Part shown: positions 55,738-64,000 of the stretch, piece after piece | How the letters are laid out: every line of letters begins with the position of its first letter | How positions within the stretch are numbered: position 1 is the stretch's first letter | NCBI GenBank assembly: GCA_947359465.1 | Contig: OX375874.1 | Coordinates: 103,047,441 to 103,111,440, forward strand | DNA length: 64,000 bases | DNA from: Metellina segmentata | Lineage: Eukaryota; Arthropoda; Arachnida; Araneae; Tetragnathidae | Reading direction: 5' to 3' | Program-made: the position numbers and the translations under genes | Notes under the pieces: model-generated | The model's input: the letters and a program-made list of their open reading frames with translations, nothing else | What the model was told of the DNA's origin: nothing | Database searches by the model: none

Positions 55738-56552
55738 TATATTTGTTCATGAAAACATTATTTTCTGGGGAAATATCAGGTTATTTTGGAAAACAGATAG
55801 CATTTATCAACTAGATATACGAGTACACTTAAAGAAAAACAGTTCGAAACCTTAATTTCATTTAGAACTCTCAAAATCAGAAAACGATACTACAAAATGT
55901 ACTTATTAGATTAGAATTGCTGTCTTTATAACAATTTAAATCCTCTCATTGAACTCATTAAGCTCTCGCAATATATGTGTTACTTTTACTAACATTGAAA
56001 ATCACAGTTAATTCAATTCTAAGTTGTCAGAACCAATTTACAATCTGAAAGACCTTATTAATGCTGTCGAGCTCATTTATCATATCGGTTGATAAAAGTA
56101 ATTCTAAAAGACTTTTTAGTGTCAGGACGTCAAAAACCATCTCCTTATCTTTAACTTAGTTAGTGATTATTTTTTATTAATTCTTGCTCAAAAAAAGCAA
56201 TAAAATTGAATAAAACTTCAAAAGACAATTAAAATGAAGTCTTAAAGTGCAAAACAAACTCTATGGTTAATCAAATCAATTTAGGAGATGAAAGTCAGAA
56301 ATATTTTTAAAGAATTCCTTAAGACAGGAAAATAAATTATTAAGTAATTGCTATGGTATTTGATGTTTATTAAACAATTTATTGTCTTGCAATTTGTTGA
56401 GTAATTGGAACGAATTCTGCGTTCTTCAAAATTCAATGTCTGTATATAAACCTCGAAAATTGGAACGCGTGTGGTCCGTTGCTCAAGAGTTGTTTTTAAA
56501 CTTCAAACAGGAAATTGGAAAAATAGTTTAGCCTGACAAAATATATATACTA
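55738..56552. other. AT-rich spacer
   Basis: No gene or repeat recognised between the two transposons. Confidence 0.4.
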
Positions 56553-56554
56553 TA

Positions 56555-57790
56555 CAGAGGCTGTTCGCACATTTTTTAGACTATTTTGGTTAGCGGTAAT
56601 AAAAAATCGTTTGCTGCAAAAGAAATAATTGCAGTTGTACTATGTTTTTTAAAGTCAAAATTATCGTCTGCGGCTTGAGAGGTTTGTTTTTATTCAAAAT
56701 GACTTTTTTAACGAAGCAGTGGTTCGAAGGCTATATTTATGTTCTTTCCGAAGAAAACTATTCATATTCCGTTATCCAAAAACGATGTGAGAGTCATGGT
56801 TTTGTGATGTCTAAAACGTCGATAGGTAATATCGTCAACAGAAAAGGAAAAAAACGTCAAATTGGAGCCTCAAGTGGGACAAAAACTCCAAACAAGTATC
56901 CAAGGAAGAAACGGACATCTTCGACTATTGCAAAGGTACGTTGTTTAATGTTAAAAGAAAATCCCCCTAGTGAAAGGACAGTTGCAAAATCATTAAAATG
57001 CTCGGTGTTCACTGTAAACAAAATGATAACGTTGATTTAAATCTTATGAAAGCGAAAAAAACGCAATGTGCATCGTCTTTCTCCAAAGCATATCGCTGAA
57101 CGCAGGACACGCTGCCGAATTCTATATGAGAAACACTTATCCAAAGAAAAATGGGAAAAAAATGTCACAATAGATGAATCATGGGTGTATTTAAATGATT
57201 GCAGTAAAAAAAGAGCCATTTATTATCATAAAAGGGGAGAAAAAAAAATTTAAGTACATGGTTCACAGAATTGAAAGAAAGTTTTTCCAAGGGATTCATG
57301 ATTGTTGCTGGTTTTTCATATAATGGCAAGTTAAAAATAAAGAGAATGGAATAAAATGTCAAGATTAACTCCAAATACTATCAGGAAAATATTTTATTGC
57401 CAATTTTTCTGAATGAAATACCATCGCTTTACCCACAGTGCCGTCAATCTGTGGAACTCCATCAAGACAAAGCTAGCAGTCACGCATCAAAATCCACTGT
57501 AAATTTCCTAAAAGAAATGGAACAAAAAACCGGTATCAAGGCCATACCCTTCATTGATACCCCTACTAAATCTCCCGATGTATCACCTGTGGATTTTTGT
57601 GCTTTTGGAGGAATGGGATAGAATACCTCTTCTTACACTTCAAAAGTCATTATTATCCTGGGAATTACGGTGTCGAAAGATAGTTCAGAATAAGGGCTAT
57701 CAAATAGAACATTTAAAACACAAGAATTTTATGTAATTTAGTTTTGTGAATACAATTTACATTGTCTAAAAAATGTGTGAACAGCCTCTG
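56555..57790 (+). mobile_element. Mariner-like DD41D element with nearly perfect ends
   Basis: Ends CAGAGGCTGTTCGCACATTT and AAATGTGTGAACAGCCTCTG are inverted over 27 bp with a single mismatch, and TA lies on each side (56553-56554, 57791-57792). Length 1,236 bp. The transposase frame is broken into three main pieces. The contrast between good ends and broken coding suggests mobilisation by a relative before decay or recent loss of function. Confidence 0.92.
56642..57621 (+). pseudogene. Mariner-like transposase remnant (DD41D)
   Basis: Piece 1 (56642-57040; probable start M at 56699, MTFLTKQWFEGYIY) has the HTH and a basic linker. Piece 2 (57068-57253) has VTIDESWVYL, the first catalytic Asp. 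Piece 3 (57397-57621) has ELHQDKASSHAS and KSPDVSPVDF. The second and third Asp are separated by 41 residues, which places it in the DD41D branch of Tc1/mariner. Stops and frameshifts near 57040, 57253 and 57350 break it. Confidence 0.85.
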
Positions 57791-58620
57791 TATAACTTAT
57801 AATTACTGTCAAGTACAATTTTAGTACCTTGTAGAACGCAGTTCATATTATTTTTCCATTTCATGATGAAGCATTGTCAGTTAAAACGTATGAATAAATC
57901 ATCTGTAATCAATATTTAAATCATTACTTGACAAATTCTTATTTTTGTTTGAACTTACAAGGACAATTTTATCCATTGCTTTCCGTTTCTTTTTATACTT
58001 CGTCCGTTTAATTTTTTTTTAAACATTTGTAGCTCAACAAATATCAGGTATGATTTTTCTTCGGTATAATTTATGACCATTAAATTTTCAGTACCTCTGC
58101 AACAATTAATTCAGTAATATTAATCATAAATATATTTAAGTAGTTTTGACTTTGTGAAACTGCGTGTGGTAACTAGGAATTGCTATCCGATCCGGCGTAT
58201 CCGGCATCATTTGGTTACCTACCGAATACAGCAACATCTATCGGATCCGATAAACCCGAATTTTTTTAATCAAATAATCAATTATTCAAACCCAGCTTTA
58301 AAGTCCAAAAGCGTTAATTAAGCAATCGATTGTGATTTAATCGATTTTATAATTTTCAATCATCCGTTTGGAGAATTCTAGCAAAAATAATAAATTAAAT
58401 TATCAATAATATTTTTTTTAATAAAGAGGAATTCGAAAAGCAAATTCCGCAACATGAAGACTGTTGAAAAAAGACAAACTTTAGAAAATAAACAGATTTT
58501 GACAAAATACTGAAGAAAGAAATGACTTCATATGAAGTGGAGTCGAAGTAAAATATTTGTATCTTATGTACAACTACTTAATAACGGTTAAACCAACTAG
58601 TGTCGAGAGAGGGTCAACTA

Positions 58621-58711
58621 GCTGAGAGGGCCTTCTCGGTCGCTGTTTATATTTGCAGTTCATTGAGAAGTAGGTTGGGGGACGGCGTAATTAATACGAT
58701 TTGTTTCCTTA
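58621..58711 (+). pseudogene. hAT transposase dimerisation-domain remnant
   Basis: The + strand reads AERAFSVAVYICSSLRSRLG, then DGVINTICFLK. This matches the conserved C-terminal hAT domain. The frame is cut at 58712 by the nested TTAA element and would continue after 59443 (IVLSNSKVIFKI). Upstream catalytic coding is degraded beyond recognition. Confidence 0.85.
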
Positions 58712-58712
58712 A

Positions 58713-59439
58713 GGGGGTCCGGGACACATCAGAAAAATATTTTTATTAATTAATGTAGAATTTTGATTTTTTTTGTACTGATTACCCATCCAACTAATAA
58801 GCAAAATCAAAACACAAAATTTTTCCAAAAGTTTTTTAAAAATTTTAAATTAAATTTTTTTGAAAAAAAGAGGGGTCATTTTAAATTGCTAAGGCTCAAA
58901 ATATTCTTGGTCGATTTTCAAAATTCTTGCAGTAAATTATTCACAAATTTATAAACTTTAATTTTGATTCAGCAATTTAAAAATTATTAATTTAATAAAA
59001 AATAAAAAATATTTGAATGAAAATTTTTGAAAATTGTAAGGTACTTGTTTTTTAAAAAGTCATATTTTTAAAAGTAAATATTTGTTTCAAATTTGCTGAA
59101 TCAAAATTAAAGTATAATGTTTGAAAAAGATATATTCCAAATTTCAACCCTTAAACTTTATCGGTTTTCGACTTATAGCAATTTGAATACATGAAATCTT
59201 GAAAAATGTATCATGGAGAAAAACGCATTTAAAGTTTTAAAGACAGATGTTGTTGCCATGACAACAACTGTCAAGAGTGTTAGATTTTCAAAACAACGCA
59301 CCACAAAAATTATAACATCTCTAGTTCTAATTAAGATAGAAACATGATTTAGACGTCATTTTAAGCAGAAAAACACAGAGAATTTCTTAAAATAATAAAA
59401 AAAATCGAAAATTTGACGATTTTTGTGTCTCGGACCCCC
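58713..59439. mobile_element. TTAA-flanked MITE nested in the hAT
   Basis: TTAA on both sides (58709-58712, 59440-59443). Ends GGGGGTCCGGGACACA and TGTCTCGGACCCCC are inverted with one mismatch. 727 bp, very AT-rich interior, no coding (the 63-codon frame inside is a composition artefact). TTAA duplications suggest mobilisation by a piggyBac-type transposase. Confidence 0.87.
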
Positions 59440-60400
59440 TTAAGATCGTTCTTTCAAACTCAAAAGTTATTTTCAAAATTATATAACTTCGATTTAAGCA
59501 ATTAATAAGAATTAAGAGTCCCCTTGTTTGTTATGTTGACCAAAAACTGCCAAAGATTATATTTTTATGTTAGTAGGAGACAAGGTTATGCACACTTTAT
59601 ATGTAATTTGGTCAAAGACATTAGAGATAGAGACTACTTAATTTTAGATAAATAGAAAAGTACTACTTATAAGATAAACTGATGCTTTTTAATGTGGAAA
59701 CTAGTAAGACTGATCATAATCAATTCATTTAATACTTACTACTAGTAGTTACTATAATTAATTGTTGGTGATTGATTTCCTACCTATGGATAATTACTAA
59801 TAAAGTTGATTTTCTAATGCTAAAATAAACGTTTTGTTTGTCAATTTGGAATAATATCATTTTTACTACTTTCACTCAGCCGATTTGGAAAAATACATAC
59901 TGTTTAGATATACTTATTAACATAGTACCAATCCGGCCAGATCTGGTCGGATCCAGCCGGATTAGTCTCAATCCCTAGTAGTAACTGCAGTATCCAGACT
60001 TTACTCTTTATAAGACATCTCTCAATCAACAAAACAAAACATGGAAAACTACATAATAACTAACTGTAACATTTTGCATTGCGTTTTCTGTGTGTATTTG
60101 ATTCATGTGTTGTGATTGATTTAACTCAACAAATATCATATATAATTGTCTTCAGTTTAATTCATCCGTTAAATTTTCAATACCTCTTCAGCACAATTAA
60201 TCCATTAACATTAAAAAAAATAGTTTTGACTATGAGAAACTGCTTGTGGTTACTGCAGTATCCAGAAACGTTTTACTCTTTATTGAACAACTAAATCAGC
60301 AAAACAAATCATGTAAAGCTACATAATAACTAATATAATATTTTGAATTGGCATTATCTGTGTGTATTGCACTTATTGTTGAGTGTGCTTGATTATGTGT

Positions 60401-61322
60401 GTGATTACCTAATACTTCATTTTTTACCGACTATAGCAGTAGCAAAATATTTGGTTGTGATATCATTTTACATCTAACAAATAGATTCGTTTTCATAACT
60501 GAATAAAGTTTTAATGATTCAAATATATTCTCAGTTTTAACATAAATAAAGCTAATTAAATTTGATTTACCAACGTTATGTAGCTGTTTAAAATGATTTC
60601 CGCTATATCCGCAAAATAAATCGAGCATAAGAGTCCAATTAGTACCACAAAACTCAACTTGCAAATCCTGAACTATTATGTACTTCCAAACAATGTCTTT
60701 AACTCTCCGGGCAATGACATCAAAGAACACAAAATAATTGAGTCTTTACTGTCTCCGTATTTTAGTTCAGCATGCAATTATTATTTCTAGAGAAAAACCG
60801 AAAAATGTAAACAGTTTTCTAAAAGATAATTTGTTAGGCATTCCAAAAATTGAAGCTAACAAAATCGACTCAACTCATAACCCGTTTCTTTAAAGTTACT
60901 AAGTTTTTATTTAATACTTTAGGTATCAGTAACAGCAGCGTATACTTTTTTCAAACATTTTTCAGAAGTAAATCTATTTTTCATTACTTACAGAAGAGTT
61001 ATGAGCAGAATCTACCATGTCAGTAATGTTTCTGTGTTTAATCGTGAATTTAAGAGTCTCGCAAGTTTTTAATTTGAAGAAATCCAGCTTAAATTACAAA
61101 ACATAAAAATTACTAAATTGTATCTATTTTAAATATTAGTTTATCAATTCATAAAATTTCAAAATTATGGATAGGTAATTGATTTTCACAAAAATTACAA
61201 AATTATACTTATATTAAGTATTAGTTTATCAATTTATGATTTATAATTTACATCAGGGGGAGGCAATTTATCTTTACCAATCTACGAAGCGTTTCATACA
61301 TTCCAATTAATATTAGGTATTT
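60401..61322. other. AT-rich intergenic sequence
   Basis: No gene is recognised. A minus-strand 99-codon frame at 60730-60431 has no domain signature. Confidence 0.4.
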
Positions 61323-61323
61323 A

Positions 61324-62160
61324 CACTCTAACAAGAAAAATTGACGCACCAAGAAGGAGTTGTCCGATTGCAGATGTGAAGAACATACATCGAAAAACAA
61401 ACAATTAAAATTTCTGAACAATTGAATGATTTATTTCAGAGTTTGACCGTTACAAAGAGATTAACTCACTAGGGCGTTGGTCCAACTATGTAATGGATGC
61501 AAGCTGTCACCCGGCGTGGCATAGACTGAAAAGGTTCACAGATGGTGACATGCGGAATTTCTTGCCAAATTGTCTCCAACTGTCGGGCTAAATGATCGAC
61601 ATTCCAGGATGGTTTCAATCGCCTTGTCAAAACAACCTAAATGTGCTTTATGGGAAAGAGATCAGGAGACCTAGCTGACCAAGGAAGTGTTGGAAAAGCT
61701 TGAAGACAATCCATAGCAACACGTACCGTGTGCGATTATCTTGTTGAAAAGTAAGTCCGGGGTGTTGCAAAAGGAAAGGTAACACAACCGGTCGTAGAAT
61801 GTCATCATCGTACCGCTGTTGTGTAAGTGTGCCAGAAATGACTACCAAAGTGTTATCATAGGAGATGGCATCACAAACCATAACGCCCTGTTTTGGGCAT
61901 GTGTGGCGTTTGTTAGTAAGATCAGGATCACTACGTTGCCTGAACGTCTCCAGACATGTATTCGAATGTCGTCAAGACACAGTTGGTAAAGGGACTCGTC
62001 ACTAAAGACTATACTTCCCCAGTCAGAGCCGTTGCAAGTTAATCGAGCCCGGCACCACTGTCCATCTGCAACCTCTTGGTGCAACGATTTTTTTGTTATA
62101 GAGTGTATTTTACAAGTAATGCATACAATGATTAACTTCACACTGAGGACGCAAAGCACT
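61324..62160 (-). mobile_element. Truncated Tc1-like element
   Basis: The left end follows TA and reads CACTCTAACAAGAAAAATTG. The right end and the N-terminal transposase coding are missing. The remnant is distinct from the element at 54310-55737, with different terminal sequence and protein. Confidence 0.8.
61640..62159 (-). pseudogene. Tc1-like transposase remnant
   Basis: The minus-strand pieces 62159-61842 (WGSIVFSDESLYQLCLDD, RIHVWRRSG) and 61881-61648 (GTLTQQRYDDDILRPVVLPF, LTFQQDNRT) keep the first two catalytic aspartates. The third acidic block is out of frame just downstream. Several frameshifts; non-functional. Confidence 0.85.
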
Positions 62161-63676
62161 TACACAAAAACATTAAAAGTACATTAAGCATTTTTTTAGC
62201 TCTTTATGAATTTCATCGACAAATGATAACAAACTTATAGGTTTTAGTTCGATTTTTAACCGTCAAAAACAATGTTGTCTGATATCTGAATAACTATTTC
62301 TCAGCTTTTAACAAGAAAAAATACTTGGCGATTTTCATTCCATTAGAAGAATATTTCTTTTCTGTGAAATTTGACATTAGTTTAAAATAAAAATGAAATA
62401 ATATTCCATCCCACATAACGTGCTGTTATCGCCTATTTAAAACTGTAATGGAACAGTGACATCAAAGTCAATATCAAGCTTTTTTAGAGTACCGCGCTTT
62501 CATTAGGAAAGCAGTCTCAATTAAAGGAGCATTTTTATCTTTGACGTTCACTTTAGAGAAAATCTTTTCACATTCGTTCTTTTATCAGAGGAAGCGGCAA
62601 AAATAAATTACGCATTTTTCTGACATTCTAATAAATGGCCTGACGTTAATTTCGAATTAGGAGCTAGATCATTTTTCACTCATTTTTCATATTAATTGAT
62701 GGAAGGAATAATTTATTCGAGATTTTTAGACGGTGGCTTTTTGGCACTTAAATGGAGTTTTCAGGTTTTTCCCCATTCCTATATAAGTTCAAGAATATTC
62801 CTTTTTTCCTAACAAAAACTTAAAAACATTTTGAAAGTCATCGTTGATTCCGAAAAGCTCCTTCAACTAATAGTTTTGTTTATATTTCGTCTTTAGTGAC
62901 AAATGTGTTGAATAAAGGAAAGCGTTTATCCCACTATTTACCATTTTCTTTTTCTTATCATCGTGCTGAATGAGGACTTTGGATATGTTATGAATGCATG
63001 TCATCTTTATTTAAAGCTTCGGTTTATCATTTTAAATAACTCTGGTTTCAGCAACACTAAGAAGAATTTATAAGTATGCATAAAATCAGTTAACTATTTA
63101 GTAGTTTGTATTTTAAGCCTTTATTTTAGTTAATCAAAAAGATGGGATTTCCATGATATATTACACTGCCTTTAATTTTTATTTTAAAATTTCTTTGTTT
63201 TTGTCAGATGTCTAACATATTTCAAGTAGACTAAGTTCAGACAACAAAAAATTTGAAAAATAAGTGCAACCAACAGCTTTTTTTTTTAACTTTTTCATTG
63301 TATACTTTGCATTAAAAGTTAAAAAACGTTGCTCCTCCGTTACCTGAAAATGTGTGATAGTGAATAATACTTCTGCATAATTTTAAAACTGTGACATAGT
63401 ACTGAAAATATGGCTCTTTTACAAACACAATTTTTAGTTATTTGGTTACTTATAAAATATTACATTATCAATATTTTAAACTAAATAATACGTAGCAAAC
63501 CTTATCTAAAATAATAAGTATGCTATAAATGAATTAGGATTAAAGTTTTTCAGATTATTTACTAGGATTTTTTTTTTTTTACCCCAGTTTCATGTAACCG
63601 AAGATTTTACTGCGTTCGTGTGATAAATACGTATATATGCGTTGTATATACTTCATTTTTAAAAGTGATTCAAGTT
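62161..63676. other. AT-rich intergenic sequence
   Basis: A block at 62268-62345 (ATGTTGTCTGAT, CATTCCATTAGAA) is related to 63755-63840. Otherwise nothing is recognised. T-runs occur near 63280 and 63570. Confidence 0.4.
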
Positions 63677-63755
63677 TAACCTCGCACTGGAACAACGCTA
63701 CAATTGTTGACTGTCCGGAATCAATCCCTAAGGGAAAGATTCAAGGACATAACCT
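63677..63755 (-). repeat. SINE tail fragment
   Basis: TTTAACCTCGCACTGGAAC, GACTGTCCGGAATCAATCCC, then the element breaks off into a different repeat. Confidence 0.8.
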
Positions 63756-63809
63756 CAATGTTGTCTGATAACTGAATAACATTTGCTCTGCTTTTCCAAG
63801 AAAAATACT

Positions 63810-63844
63810 TTGCGACTTTCATTCCATTAGAATGAAAGTCGCAA
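63810..63844. repeat. Perfect 15-bp inverted repeat with a 5-nt loop
   Basis: Arms 63810-63824 and 63830-63844, centred on GCGACTTTCATTC-CATTA-GAATGAAAGTCGC. The related segment at about 62320-62345 has only one arm, so the second arm here looks like a local inverted duplication. Confidence 0.85.
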
Positions 63845-64000
63845 GAAAAATGGACACTTAATGAAAATGTGCAAAATTCAAACTTTCGTAACTTTGTGTG
63901 TAAGTTTTGCGCATGACGGTTAATCTTCAATTGTTGTTGCCAATTTCGTTGACAATATCCAGAAGTGTCTAGCAATGTCTAGGAGAAGTCGTTTACCCGA

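Larger units (their letters stand above)
58174..59977 (+). mobile_element. hAT element with target duplication and local empty site
   Basis: Ends TAGGAATTGCTATCC and the complement of TAGGGATTGAGACTAATCC. The 8-bp flanks GTGGTAAC (58166-58173) and GTAGTAAC (59978-59985) differ at one base. A piece of the transposase C-terminus survives near 58621 on the + strand. A TTAA element is nested inside (58713-59439). Confidence 0.9.
58020..60400. repeat. Tandem duplication of about 280 bp, one copy split by an hAT element
   Basis: Copy 1 is 58020-58173 plus 59986-60112. Copy 2 is about 60113-60400. Shared phrases include CTCAACAAATATCA, TAGTTTTGACT, ACTGCAGTATCCAGA and GCTACATAATAACTAA-like blocks. 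Copy 2 reads GCTTGTGGTTACTGCAG without interruption where copy 1 carries the hAT. Confidence 0.85.

Overview
This is a eukaryotic, AT-rich, intron- and repeat-dominated window. The dense mix of tRNA-derived SINEs, Tc1/mariner, hAT, TTAA-inserting and Helitron-like elements, plus a small secreted leucine-rich-repeat gene, suggests an arthropod. A spider or other chelicerate is my guess, but nothing in the sequence proves it. There are no bacterial-type operons, no CRISPR array and no intact cellular RNA gene.

One host gene is well supported. It has three exons on the + strand (24156-24841, 42388-42536, 45903-46060), separated by introns of 17,546 and 3,366 bp. It encodes a 330-residue protein with a signal peptide, a cysteine N-cap, leucine-rich repeats and a four-cysteine C-cap (LRRCT), and no membrane anchor. 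Both junctions are in phase, and the first one rebuilds a leucine-rich repeat through a split Asp codon. A TATA-like box lies about 50 bp upstream of the start, and a poly(A) signal 130 bp after the stop.

Upstream of the gene (1-24100): two Helitron-like elements, a short Tc1 deletion family, a Tc1 copy carrying a nested hAT element, a second hAT element, a 93-bp satellite invaded by SINEs, a 119-bp tandem array, a decayed triplication with a perfect 35-bp hairpin, and two copies of a TTAA-inserting repeat. A GC/CpG-richer patch at 19805-20165 is unexplained.

Intron 1 (24842-42387): a fold-back mariner element with a LINE fragment inserted in one arm, a mariner-like deletion derivative, many SINEs, a Helitron inside a decayed tandem array, a nearly identical 224-bp triplication, a 37-bp minisatellite, another Tc1 derivative, and a SINE split by a 0.95-kb element. 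Intron 2 holds an ATCGAT-rich hAT element and a Helitron-like element.

Downstream (46200-64000): a 188-bp tandem array, SINEs, a TCTG microsatellite, a nearly intact Tc1-like DD34E-type element with one stop codon, a DD41D mariner-like element with almost perfect ends, and an hAT element with a TTAA element nested inside its coding remnant. A neighbouring duplicate preserves the empty target site of that hAT. A second decayed Tc1-like element follows.

The elements do not form a pathway; they record layered insertions. I see no clear new molecular system. The most informative structures are the LRR gene model, the fold-back mariner, the hAT with its local empty site, and the SINE families with different tRNA-like heads on a shared body.
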